From: Gp6-AA40 sp036802945
GTDB lineage: Bacteria > Acidobacteriota > Vicinamibacteria > Vicinamibacterales > UBA2999
DNA: 64,000 nucleotides
NCBI GenBank assembly: GCA_036802945.1
Contig: DAIRVG010000004.1
Span: forward strand, 62,001 to 126,000
Direction of reading: 5' to 3'
Shown here: in pieces, positions 52,025 through 60,313 of the stretch
Position numbering within the stretch: position 1 is the first letter of the stretch
Layout: each line of letters starts with the position of its first letter
Made by a program: the position numbers and the translations under genes
Notes under the pieces: generated by a model
What the model saw: the letters and a program-made list of their open reading frames with translations, nothing else
Databases searched by the model: none
What the model was told of the DNA's origin: nothing

Positions 52025-55000
52025 CTAAAACTGCGTGCGGAAGCCGAACTGCAGCATCCGCGGCGAGTACGCCAGTGTGGTGCTCGAGTTCGCCTGACCA
52101 AACCGTGCATTCTGTTCGTTCAACGTGAACAAGGTCGGGTCGTAGTTCGCCCGGTTGAAAAGGTTGTACACCTCGAAAATGCCGTCGATCTTGAACTTCT
52201 GCGTGATCGATATCCGCTTCTGAAGGCGCATATCGACGCGATGGATCGCCGGCAGATTCAGGCTATTGCGCTCAATGAGCGTGCCGTTCGCGCGGAGGCG
52301 CCCCTGCGCGGACGTCTGACCTGTTGCTCCGCCGTTCCGGACATCAACGCCCGCCTGCGGAGTTTCCCATCCGTTGTCGCCGAAGATATACAAGCCGCTC
52401 AGCTGCACGCCATACGGCGCTTCCCAAATGCCATTGAACGTCACGCGATTGTGCTGGTCCTTGCCCGGGTACCACGCGTTCTCCGAAACGTCGAGCGGCA
52501 GCGTGACCGGTACGTCGCACCTGTAGGCACCGGACCCGGCGACCGTCGTTACTGGGTACTGGCAGCCCGGGTTCAACGGAAGCTGATCGAACACTCGCGT
52601 CCGGGCATAAGTGTAGGTCGCCGACGCCTGCCAGCGGTTGGCCATGCGCTTGGTGAACGCCGTTTGAAGAGCGTTGGCGTCCTGTTGGCCGTCGCTGCGG
52701 TTCATCTGGACGGTGCCCCAGCCGGGATACGGACGGTTGATGTAATTGGCTGCGGCTGTCCCTCCCACCAGCGGATACGGGGCCCCCGTCTGCGGGTTGT
52801 AGGCGACGTTGACGTTGCGCGTGACCAGTTGCTGGCGATCTCCCGAGTAGACCCAGTCGGCCTCGAACGACATCTGCGAGCCAATTTGACGCGCGAAGCC
52901 AAGCGATCCCTGGTGGCTCAACGGGTCGACGAGGTCGGGCGCCGCGAAGTTCTGCGTGCTGTGCCGCAGGTTACAGGTCGGTGCCGCTGGATTCGGTTGG
53001 TAGGCGCAGAGGAGCGCTTTCGCCTGATCGTAGGTAGGCGCCGGTCCATTGAACGGATTCACCGCGAAGTCGGAACGCCCATCGTTGGTCACCGTCATCG
53101 CGATCTGCTGTACGTAGCGCAGTGTAAACAGCGGCGGCTGTCCGGTTGCTGTGCCGTAGTAGATGCCATAGCCGCCGCGGACGACCGTCTTGTCGTTCAT
53201 CGCGTAGTTGAAGCCGAGGCGCGGCGCGATGTTGTTCAAATCCTGGGGACGGTTCGCCTCCAGGAACGGTTTGAACTCTACCCAGTTGACGAACTCGTCG
53301 ATGTTGGCGTCATAGCGCACGCCGAGATTCAGGGTCAGCTTGCTTGTCGCGGCCCAGTCATCCTGCGCCCACCACGCGAAAACATGACGTGGCGCGTACT
53401 CCGTGAAGCCGTTGTTGCCGGACGGACGCGAGTAGGGCGAGCTCGTCATCGCCACGTTCCGGATGTACTGCGTCGTCACCGGCGAGAGCGGTGCCAGGTT
53501 CCAGGTAGTGACGTCGTTCACGTCGGGGATCATTGACTGGATCACGTCCGCCGTTAGCGCTCCGTTGTTCGCAGTGAACTGGCCCATACACGTCTGACAG
53601 GTGGTCTCCCACGTGAAGTCGTGCATGTACTCGCCACCCACCTTCAGATCATGTCGCCCCTTGGCGTTGAAGGACGCCGTGAAGCTGTCCTGGATGTCCC
53701 AATCCTCCTCGCGGATATTCTGCGGCGTAATCGCGTGGGTCTGACCCAGCGTGAAGCCCCGCAGGAGGATAACGGGGGCACCGAAGCCCTGGGTCTGGCC
53801 CACGAGGCTGCCGGCATTTTTTACGTGTGCGAACTGGTTCCAGTGGAAAAGGGAGTGACCACCCCTGATCTCGTTAACCATGTTGGACCCGAGAACCTGG
53901 GTGAAGGTACCAAACTCCTGTTCCGACCGGCGATTGGTACCGATGGCCGACGCGGGGGTTCGGTCGGCGCCGCCGGTGTAGCGCGAGTCGTACGGGATCC
54001 GGTTGTCGTACCGGTTGCCGCGCAGACTCAGTCGCATCCCCGGGTTGAACTGGAAGTCGAAGCGTCCCATCTCGGTGTCCTGACGTCGCGCGCCTGTCAG
54101 TTGTTGGTTGAACTTCGGATAGGGCGTGTTGTAGACGAAGGTCTGCGGCTCGCGCTCGAACTCGTAGCTGAGGAAATAATGGATCCGGTCCCTGACGATC
54201 GGGCCCCCGAACGTACCGCTAACCTGCTGGTTCTGATACGGAAGCACCGTCCGAGTCACCGCGTCCTTGGCGTTGAACCTGTCGTCGCGGAAATAGCCGG
54301 AGAACGTGCCGCCCGGCGTATTCGTGCCCGACTTCGTGATCGCGTTGACCTGGATGCCGGCCGAACGGCCCTGCGACGCGTCGAACCGACCCGAAAATGC
54401 GAACTCACCAATCGCGTCGCGGCTGTAACGTGGCTGGCCGAACGCAAGGGCCACCTGGTTGGTGACCTGCTGTCCGTCGAGATTGAGCTGGAAGGTGATG
54501 TTCGATCCGGTCGAAGTGACCGGTGTCTCGGCAACGGCGTTCGACCGGCTTCCCGGCGCAAGCAGCGTGAGGTCCATCCAGTTGCGACCGTTAACCGGAA
54601 GGTCCTGCATTTGGCGCGGATCGACGTTGCCAGTCAGGCTCGAATTGGTCGTGTCGATGAGGGGCGCTTCGCCGGTCACAGTCACCGATTCCTGAACGGT
54701 CGAGGGAGCCATCTGAAGGTTCACAACTACGGTCTGGTTGAGCAGCAGGTCGACCTGGCGGGTCACTGTGCCGAATCCTGGAAGATCGGCGTCCACCTTC
54801 ATCGTCCCGACGCGAAGGGGAATCCGGTAGCCACCTCTTTCATCCGTGACCGCAACGAACGTGTTTCCGGTCGCCGTATGCGTCGCCGTGATCGTCACCC
54901 CAGGCAGGACCCCGCCCGTCGTGTCCGTCACCGTTCCGCTGAGCACCGCTTCCTGCGCATACCCTGTAAAGGGAAGGAGCGCCAGCAGCGCAAAGACCAT

Positions 55001-55030
55001 TACGAGTCGCCTGACAATACACACTTCCAT
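52025..55030 (-). CDS. TonB-dependent receptor with carboxypeptidase-regulatory-like N-domain
   Basis: A complete 1001-residue receptor. The signal peptide is VMVFALLALLPFTGYAQ. A CarboxypepD_reg domain (AVLSGTVTDTTGGVLPGVTIT) and a plug domain (TVTGEAPLIDTTNSSLTG, DLPVNGRNWMDLTLLAPGSR) come before a barrel ending in Phe (MLQFGFRTQF). It is a paralogue of the receptor at 46870-49815, with the same domain order. The ATG at 55030 follows GGGAGA. Receptors of this type import large or scarce substrates using the proton motive force through TonB; the ligand is unknown. Cys pairs in the mid-barrel (TCQTCMG) may form a disulfide. Confidence 0.93.
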   Translation of the reverse strand: MEVCIVRRLVMVFALLALLPFTGYAQEAVLSGTVTDTTGGVLPGVTITATHTATGNTFVAVTDERGGYRIPLRVGTMKVDADLPGFGTVTRQVDLLLNQTVVVNLQMAPSTVQESVTVTGEAPLIDTTNSSLTGNVDPRQMQDLPVNGRNWMDLTLLAPGSRSNAVAETPVTSTGSNITFQLNLDGQQVTNQVALAFGQPRYSRDAIGEFAFSGRFDASQGRSAGIQVNAITKSGTNTPGGTFSGYFRDDRFNAKDAVTRTVLPYQNQQVSGTFGGPIVRDRIHYFLSYEFEREPQTFVYNTPYPKFNQQLTGARRQDTEMGRFDFQFNPGMRLSLRGNRYDNRIPYDSRYTGGADRTPASAIGTNRRSEQEFGTFTQVLGSNMVNEIRGGHSLFHWNQFAHVKNAGSLVGQTQGFGAPVILLRGFTLGQTHAITPQNIREEDWDIQDSFTASFNAKGRHDLKVGGEYMHDFTWETTCQTCMGQFTANNGALTADVIQSMIPDVNDVTTWNLAPLSPVTTQYIRNVAMTSSPYSRPSGNNGFTEYAPRHVFAWWAQDDWAATSKLTLNLGVRYDANIDEFVNWVEFKPFLEANRPQDLNNIAPRLGFNYAMNDKTVVRGGYGIYYGTATGQPPLFTLRYVQQIAMTVTNDGRSDFAVNPFNGPAPTYDQAKALLCAYQPNPAAPTCNLRHSTQNFAAPDLVDPLSHQGSLGFARQIGSQMSFEADWVYSGDRQQLVTRNVNVAYNPQTGAPYPLVGGTAAANYINRPYPGWGTVQMNRSDGQQDANALQTAFTKRMANRWQASATYTYARTRVFDQLPLNPGCQYPVTTVAGSGAYRCDVPVTLPLDVSENAWYPGKDQHNRVTFNGIWEAPYGVQLSGLYIFGDNGWETPQAGVDVRNGGATGQTSAQGRLRANGTLIERNSLNLPAIHRVDMRLQKRISITQKFKIDGIFEVYNLFNRANYDPTLFTLNEQNARFGQANSSTTLAYSPRMLQFGFRTQF

Positions 55031-55238
55031 TCGTCGTCTCCCTTGAGCTCCCCAGGAACGATAGAAAACAGCTCATCTTTGTATCTGACCGCGGTGCACC
55101 GGGTCAAGCAAATAGCGGGCTGAAGAAAGTCGCTATGTTATTGGCCCATTTGCAGATCGATAGCGTGGGCCCTCCAGCCGATTGAACAAATATTCGGAAA
55201 TTTGGAGCGCGTCTCGGCGCTTGACAGCCAAACTCTGG
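55031..55238. other. Upstream region of the second TonB-dependent receptor; no gene seen
   Basis: About 200 bases without a convincing ORF on either strand. It should contain the promoter of the receptor gene (minus strand). It is more AT-rich than its surroundings, with ACAAATATTCGGAAATTTGG near 55188-55207. A TTGACA occurs on the plus strand at 55221-55226 but has no matching -10. Confidence 0.5.
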
Positions 55239-55282
55239 AAGTTCAAAGTTCGAAGTTCGAAGTTCGAAAGTAAGTTCAAAGG
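55239..55282. repeat. AGTTCGA heptamer array
   Basis: AGTTCAA AGTTCGA AGTTCGA AGTTCGA, then AAGTAAGTTCAAAGG. The unit contains TTCGAA, so each copy is partly self-complementary. It lies upstream of the DUF6351-like gene, just before two copies of the GTAGAGGCGGACC hairpin. Confidence 0.85.
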
Positions 55283-55283
55283 C

Positions 55284-55350
55284 GTAGAGGCGGACCTTTA
55301 GGTCCGCCTTGCGTTCAAAAGCCGTAGAGGCGGACCTTTAGGTCCGCCTT
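55284..55350. repeat. Two identical GTAGAGGCGGACC hairpins
   Basis: The same 27-base sequence (GTAGAGGCGGACCTTTAGG then TCCGCCTT) occurs at 55284-55310 and 55324-55350, 40 bases apart. Each holds a nearly perfect 11-bp stem. They precede the ATG of the DUF6351-like gene by 20 bases, so they would be in its 5' leader. Confidence 0.92.
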
Positions 55351-55369
55351 GCCGAAATGAGGGACGGTC

Positions 55370-57589
55370 ATGAGGCGTTTTGCAGCAATCGGGTTCGTGG
55401 CAGTAGCGGGCTTTTTGACCATTCCTCTCGCCGCGCAGCGGCCGCCCGCGGCGCCTCTCGAGATTCGTGCGCTCTCCGCGAAGCCCGAGCTCGTGAGCGG
55501 TGGTGACGTACTGGTGCAGATCGCCGGTCCGGCGAACCTGACCGCAAAGAACGTGACCGTCCGTCTCAATGGCAAGGACGTGACCGCGTCGTTCAAGCCC
55601 GCGGCCGAATCGAAAGCCGTCGTCGGCCTCCTTACAGATCTCCAGGTCGGATCGAACGCCGTCCAGGCTTCGATGCGCGGCAGCAAGGCGACCGCTCAAC
55701 TCACGATCGTGAACCATCCGATCTCGGGACCGGTCATCTACAGCCCGCATCAAACGCCGTTCGTGTGCGAGACGCAAGCGCACGGCCTCGGCGCGCCGCT
55801 CGATGCGGACTGCGCGGCGAGTACGAAGGTCGACTACTTCTATCGCTCCACTGCCACTTCGGCGCCCGGCGCCGGCCAGAACAATCAGGGTGACCTTGCC
55901 GCAGCCGACAACGCGAACGGATTCGGGGGCGGCGCGGCTGCCAACCCGTTCAAGCCGCTCGATCCGAACGCCCCCCGTCCCACGGACATTGCGATGACGA
56001 CGACCACCGAAGGCAAGACGGTTCCCTATATCGTTCGCCGCGAGATGGGGACCATCAATCGCGCGGTCTACTCGATTGCATTCCTGCACGAGCCAGGCAC
56101 GCCGATGCCGTCGCCGTGGGTGGCGGGGACATGGAACGGCCGCCTGGTCTACACATTCGGCGGCGGCGTCGCGGCCGGGTACCACCAGGGGCGCACGGTG
56201 GGGGGCCTGAACGGCAATCGCGCCAACCTCGAAGACGGCCAGCTCGGCGACTATCCGGTCGCGAAGGGCTACGCGGTGGCGGGAGCTTCGCTGAACGTAT
56301 TCGGCACGCATGCGAACGACGTGGTGTCCGCCGAGACCATGATGATGGTGAAGGAGCACTTCATCGAGGAGTTTGGCGTGCCGCGCTACACCATCGGCAG
56401 CGGCCGCTCCGGCGGCTCGATGCAGCAGCACATGATCGGCAACAACTACCCCGGGTTGCTCGACGCCATCGTTCCGACGGCAAGCTTTGCCGACACCCTG
56501 ACATTCCAGACCGGGATGCTTGACTGCGATCTGCTCGATCGCGCGATGACGGCGTCGAAGCTGCCGTGGACGACCGATCAGAAGACGGCGATCTCGGGCT
56601 ACAGCCACTGGGACTACTGCATCAACAACAAGCTCCGCTACGCGGCCGTGTCGGCGGACATCAACTGCGACGCGACGACGATCCCGCAGTCTATGCGGTT
56701 CGAACCCGTGAGCAATCCCAAAGGCGTCCGCTGCACGTTCCAGGACAGCCTGGTGAACGTGTTCGGGCGCGACCCGAAGACCGGCTTCGCGCGGCGGCCG
56801 TTCGACAACGTTGGCGTGCAGTACGGCCTCAACGCCTTCAACACCGGCAAGATCAATTTCGCCCAGTTCCTCGATCTGAACCGCCTCGCGGGCGGCCACG
56901 ACATCAACGGCAACATCGTCGCCGAGCGGACGGTCGCGGATCCGGATGCGCTGCGCGCGGCGTATGAGACGGGCCGGATCACCGACGCGGCGCATGGCCT
57001 CAGCATGATCCCGATCATCGACATGCGGCCGTATACCGAAGGGCCCGGCGGCAACGTCCACGATACCTACTCAGGCGTGATCGCCGGCGCGCGACTGGTT
57101 GCGGCCAATGGCGATGGAGGCAATCGGATCTCACGCGTCTACGAGCCAGGCGCATCAATCGTCAAGGCGCAGGACGACAACCTCGACATCCTGGACAGGT
57201 GGCTCGCGGCGGTCGCGCGCGACACAGCTCCGGGAAGCCAGCGCGAGAAGGTGCTGCGCAACAAGCCGGCAGGCCTCACCGATTCGTGCTTCACCGCGAA
57301 GCTGGACGAGATCAAGGACGCGTCGAAGTGCAAGGCGATGTTCCCGGTGTATGGGAATCCGAGGGCCGCGGCCGCCGCACCGCCCACCGGAGACATCGTG
57401 AAGTGCGAGCTGAAGGCGATTGACAAGGCGGACTACAAGCGGCCTGTCACCGATGCGCAGCTCGCCGGCTTGCGCGCCGCGTTCCCGCAGGGCGTCTGCG
57501 ACTACAGCAAGAAGGGTGTTGCGCAGCGTCCGGCGCAGAGCTGGCTGTCGTACCCGGCGGCGGCGGCGCAAACCGCCACCACAAGGTGA
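55370..57589 (+). CDS. Secreted DUF6351-like alpha/beta-hydrolase-type protein
   Basis: A 739-residue protein with a signal peptide (AAIGFVAVAGFLTIPLAAQ). An Ig-like region (about 28-125) precedes a long domain with the serine-hydrolase-like elbow IGSGRSGGSMQQHMIG and several conserved Cys (CDLLDR, DYCINN, INCDA, VRCTF, DSCF, KCEL, VCDYS) that could form disulfides. The overall pattern is that of the DUF6351 family, distantly like tannase/feruloyl esterase enzymes. Catalysis is not proven. The SDR gene starts four bases before its stop. Confidence 0.82.
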   Translation: MRRFAAIGFVAVAGFLTIPLAAQRPPAAPLEIRALSAKPELVSGGDVLVQIAGPANLTAKNVTVRLNGKDVTASFKPAAESKAVVGLLTDLQVGSNAVQASMRGSKATAQLTIVNHPISGPVIYSPHQTPFVCETQAHGLGAPLDADCAASTKVDYFYRSTATSAPGAGQNNQGDLAAADNANGFGGGAAANPFKPLDPNAPRPTDIAMTTTTEGKTVPYIVRREMGTINRAVYSIAFLHEPGTPMPSPWVAGTWNGRLVYTFGGGVAAGYHQGRTVGGLNGNRANLEDGQLGDYPVAKGYAVAGASLNVFGTHANDVVSAETMMMVKEHFIEEFGVPRYTIGSGRSGGSMQQHMIGNNYPGLLDAIVPTASFADTLTFQTGMLDCDLLDRAMTASKLPWTTDQKTAISGYSHWDYCINNKLRYAAVSADINCDATTIPQSMRFEPVSNPKGVRCTFQDSLVNVFGRDPKTGFARRPFDNVGVQYGLNAFNTGKINFAQFLDLNRLAGGHDINGNIVAERTVADPDALRAAYETGRITDAAHGLSMIPIIDMRPYTEGPGGNVHDTYSGVIAGARLVAANGDGGNRISRVYEPGASIVKAQDDNLDILDRWLAAVARDTAPGSQREKVLRNKPAGLTDSCFTAKLDEIKDASKCKAMFPVYGNPRAAAAAPPTGDIVKCELKAIDKADYKRPVTDAQLAGLRAAFPQGVCDYSKKGVAQRPAQSWLSYPAAAAQTATTR

Positions 57590-58440
57590 GTCGGGATTCG
57601 GGAGTCGGGAGTCGGGAGTCGACGCTCGAGGGCAAGACGCTCTTCATCACCGGCGCGAGCCGCGGCATCGGCAAAGCCATTGCGATGCGCGCGGCGCGCG
57701 ACGGCGCACGCGTCGTCATCGCGGCCAAGACCACCGAGCCACATCCGAAACTACCGGGCACGATCTTCACCGCGGCGGATGACATCCGCGCGGCCGGCGG
57801 CGAGGCGCTGCCAATCCACGTGGATGTGCGCGATGATGCACAGGTGGAGCACGCTGTTCAGCGGGCGGTCGAAGCCTATGGGGGAATCGACGTGCTGGTG
57901 AACAACGCGTCGACGATCTCGCTGACCGGCACACTCGAGACGCCGATGAAGCGGTTTGACCTGATGCAGCAGGTCAACACGCGCGGCACTTTCCTCTGCA
58001 CGCAGAAATGCCTGCCGCATCTGAAGCGCGCGCCCAACCCGCACGTGCTGAACATCGCGCCGCCGCTCAACCTCGATCCGCGCTGGTTCGCGCCGCACAC
58101 CGCCTACACGATCTCGAAGTACGGCATGAGCCTCTGTGTGTTCGGGATGGCCGAGGAGTTCCGAGCGGAAGGGATCGCCTTTAACGCCCTGTGGCCGCGG
58201 ACCGCGATTGACACCGCGGCGATCGTGTATCTGGGCGGTCCGGCAATCGCCAATCGCTGCCGCAAGCCGGACATCGTCGCGGACGCGGCCCACGCCATCC
58301 TCACTCGCGATTCGCGGACGTGCACGGGCAATTTTTTTATCGACGATGCGGTGCTCCGCGACGCCGGGGTCACCGATTTCGCCCAATATCGTCAGGAAGG
58401 CATCGAGGACAGCGAGTTGCTGCCTGATTTCTTTGTGTAG
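57586..58440 (+). CDS. Short-chain dehydrogenase/reductase (HSDL2-like) with repeat-derived N-terminus
   Basis: A 284-residue SDR. The NAD(P)-binding motif ITGASRGIGKAIA, the NNAS motif in DVLVNNASTIS and the catalytic YxxxK in TAYTISKYGMS are present; the overall pattern (FDLMQQVNTRGTFLCTQKCL, FNALWPRTAIDTAA) is that of hydroxysteroid-dehydrogenase-like protein 2. The position of the usual Ser before YxxxK reads LNIAPPLN, as in that subgroup. The GTG start overlaps the previous stop, and residues 2-12 (SRDSGVGSRES) are coded by GGGATTC/GGGAGTC heptamers. The stop codon TAG lies within a hairpin repeat. Confidence 0.88.
   Translation: MSRDSGVGSRESTLEGKTLFITGASRGIGKAIAMRAARDGARVVIAAKTTEPHPKLPGTIFTAADDIRAAGGEALPIHVDVRDDAQVEHAVQRAVEAYGGIDVLVNNASTISLTGTLETPMKRFDLMQQVNTRGTFLCTQKCLPHLKRAPNPHVLNIAPPLNLDPRWFAPHTAYTISKYGMSLCVFGMAEEFRAEGIAFNALWPRTAIDTAAIVYLGGPAIANRCRKPDIVADAAHAILTRDSRTCTGNFFIDDAVLRDAGVTDFAQYRQEGIEDSELLPDFFV
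57588..57624. repeat. Heptamer array inside the SDR start
   Basis: GAGTC GGGATTC GGGAGTC GGGAGTC GGGAGTC, read in frame as the first codons of the SDR gene. It is of the same type as 27773-27830. No complementary arm is present. Confidence 0.88.
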
Positions 58441-58528
58441 GCGGACCTGAAGGTCCGCCTCTACGTTTGTGGTATTTTTGCGGCGCTATCGTAACGGGGT
58501 CGTAGAGGCGGGTCTTCAGACCCGCCTT
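58437..58528. repeat. Two GTAGAGGCGG-type hairpins between SDR and MBL genes
   Basis: First copy 58437-58464 (GTAGGCGGACCTGAAGGTCC then GCCTCTAC) contains the TAG stop codon of the SDR. Second copy 58502-58528 (GTAGAGGCGGGTCTTCAGAC then CCGCCTT) has compensating base changes on both sides of the stem, so pairing is conserved. The ATG of the next gene follows 17 bases later. Confidence 0.9.
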
Positions 58529-58545
58529 GATGAATTGGAGGCAGT

Positions 58546-60207
58546 ATGTCGAGAAAGTTCGGATTGCCGTTGATCTTCGCCGGTCTCATGGCGCTGGCTG
58601 GCGGGTCAGTAGCCACCCAGCAGCAGTTTCCCCCTGGCTATGTCGATCCGAAGCCGATTCTCGATGCCGCCATCCAGGCGATCGGCAACGACAAGCTCAA
58701 TTGCGTCACCATCTCCGGCACCGCCTATAACGGCATCGTCGGCCAGCAGAAGGAATCGGGCAAGAACGTCGACTGGCCGCGCCCCGACTCGCTGGCGAAC
58801 TACACCCGCACGATGAACTGGCAGACGCGGACGATGAAGGAAGAGTTCGACCGCAAGCCGGGCCTCGTGCCTGCCTCGTGGAAGTACGGCGTCGGCTGGC
58901 TCCACGGTCCGCTGCAGCAGAACCAGCATCAGGTCTTCATGCTGAACGCGTCGGGCCCGAAGCCGTTCGCGTGGCACATGGACGGCCCGACGGGTCAGCC
59001 GGTGCCGAATGAGCCTGACGTCGCCGAGGTCTTCCCCGTCGAGCTCTGGATGAACCCGCACGGCTTCCTCAAAGCTGCGCAGATGCCCGGCGCGAATCCA
59101 GTGGCGACCTGGCGGTGGGAACTGGGCGAGATGGGCCGCGACGGTCCGACGGCCATCCCCGAAAGGATGTACGTCGTGCAAATTACGGCGCCCGGCGGGT
59201 TCAAAATCGACGCGACAATCAACAAGGAGCACATGCTCCAGCGCATGCACACGCTGGTGCCCGATCCCACCCTCGGCGACCTGAACTACGAGCACGAGTT
59301 CACCAACGACAGCTACATCGACGCCGGCAACGGCATCAAGTTCCCCACCGGCTGGCACTCGCACGAGGGGTACGACGACAACTTCCAGGGACAGAACATC
59401 AGCGCCGGCCACAACGCGTTCGGCGGTCAGCTGAAGGACGTGAAGGCGAATGTCTGCCCCGACGCCGTCGCGGTGCCGGACGCCGTTCGCAACGCGCAGT
59501 TCCCGGTCGAGCCGACGATGACCAAGCTCGCCGACGGCGTGTATTCGTTTGAGCGGAGCGGCTACAAGAGCGTCGCCGTCGAGTTCCCGCGGTGGATCGC
59601 GATGTTCGAGGCGCCGCGCAGCGAGGATTTCAACCTCCGCGTCATCGAGGCTGTCGTCAAGCAGATCCCCAACAAGCCGATCCGCTACGTCGTCAATTCG
59701 CACCAGCACTTCGACGTCGCGGCCGGCCTGCGGACCTACTTCCACATCGGCGCCACGGTCATCACGCACTGGAGGAACTGGGAGCTCTACAACCGCGACG
59801 TGATCAACTACGCCGCGCGGACGAAGCGTCCCGACATGACAGCGCTATGGCCGCCGACCGAGCTGGCCGAGGGCTACTACTACGAGACGGTGCGTGAGAA
59901 CCACACGCTCGAGGACCAGGGACGCGTGATGCACATGTATTACGTGAACCCGATCAACCATGCCGAAGGCATGTTGATGGCCTACCTGCCGAAGGAGAAG
60001 ATTCTCATCGAGACCGATCTCCTCAACACCGACTGGCCGGCGCCAGCGATGCCGACGCGCGAGATGAACACGCTGCGCACCGAGGTGAACACGTTGAAAC
60101 TCGACGTGCAGCAGATCGTGCCGATTCACGGCAGGCCGATCGCGTGGAGTGATTTCCTGAAGATGTTCCCCCAGCAGCCGCGGCAGACAGCGAGCGCGGG
60201 GAACTAG
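58546..60207 (+). CDS. Secreted metallo-beta-lactamase-fold hydrolase-like protein
   Basis: A 553-residue protein with a signal peptide (LPLIFAGLMALAGGSVAT). The first 310 residues are a family-specific N-terminal region; the rest follows the MBL fold: KLADGVYSFERSGYKSVAVEF, the metal motif VVNSHQHFDVAAGL, MLMAYLPKEKILIETDLLN and VPIHGRPIAW near the end. In the HxHxDH motif the last His is replaced by Val. That change, with a Gln between the two His, suggests altered metal binding. The ATG follows GGAGG. It is followed on the same strand by an amidohydrolase gene. Confidence 0.82.
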   Translation: MSRKFGLPLIFAGLMALAGGSVATQQQFPPGYVDPKPILDAAIQAIGNDKLNCVTISGTAYNGIVGQQKESGKNVDWPRPDSLANYTRTMNWQTRTMKEEFDRKPGLVPASWKYGVGWLHGPLQQNQHQVFMLNASGPKPFAWHMDGPTGQPVPNEPDVAEVFPVELWMNPHGFLKAAQMPGANPVATWRWELGEMGRDGPTAIPERMYVVQITAPGGFKIDATINKEHMLQRMHTLVPDPTLGDLNYEHEFTNDSYIDAGNGIKFPTGWHSHEGYDDNFQGQNISAGHNAFGGQLKDVKANVCPDAVAVPDAVRNAQFPVEPTMTKLADGVYSFERSGYKSVAVEFPRWIAMFEAPRSEDFNLRVIEAVVKQIPNKPIRYVVNSHQHFDVAAGLRTYFHIGATVITHWRNWELYNRDVINYAARTKRPDMTALWPPTELAEGYYYETVRENHTLEDQGRVMHMYYVNPINHAEGMLMAYLPKEKILIETDLLNTDWPAPAMPTREMNTLRTEVNTLKLDVQQIVPIHGRPIAWSDFLKMFPQQPRQTASAGN

Positions 60208-60213
60208 TTCTTT

Positions 60214-60295
60214 ACCACGAAGGTCACGAACGTCTCGAAGAACACGAAGTCCATATTTGGGTTCGTGAACTTCGAGACCTTCGTGCTTTCGTGGT
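60214..60295. repeat. CACGAAG inverted repeat, 9-nt period
   Basis: Left arm: CACGAAGGT CACGAACGT CTCGAAGAA CACGAAG. Right arm (60262-60295): TTCGTGAAC TTCGAGACC TTCGTGCTTTCGTGGT. The arms are complementary over about 34 bases with a few mismatches. A run of T follows at 60295-60301, so it could act as a terminator on the plus strand, directly upstream of the amidohydrolase start. Confidence 0.88.
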
Positions 60296-60313
60296 TTTTT
60301 TATGGAGACAGCA

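Noticed and set aside
52025..55123. Long plus-strand open frames opposite the TonB-dependent receptor gene
   Set aside because: Antisense shadows with no recognisable domains; the minus-strand receptor is complete.
55284..55350. Insertion-sequence terminal repeats
   Set aside because: No transposase lies between or near the copies, and each copy is a complete hairpin by itself.
55298..57061. Minus-strand 587-codon open frame opposite the DUF6351-like gene
   Set aside because: Arg/Val/Ala-rich composition typical of antisense frames in this DNA; it also starts inside the repeats.
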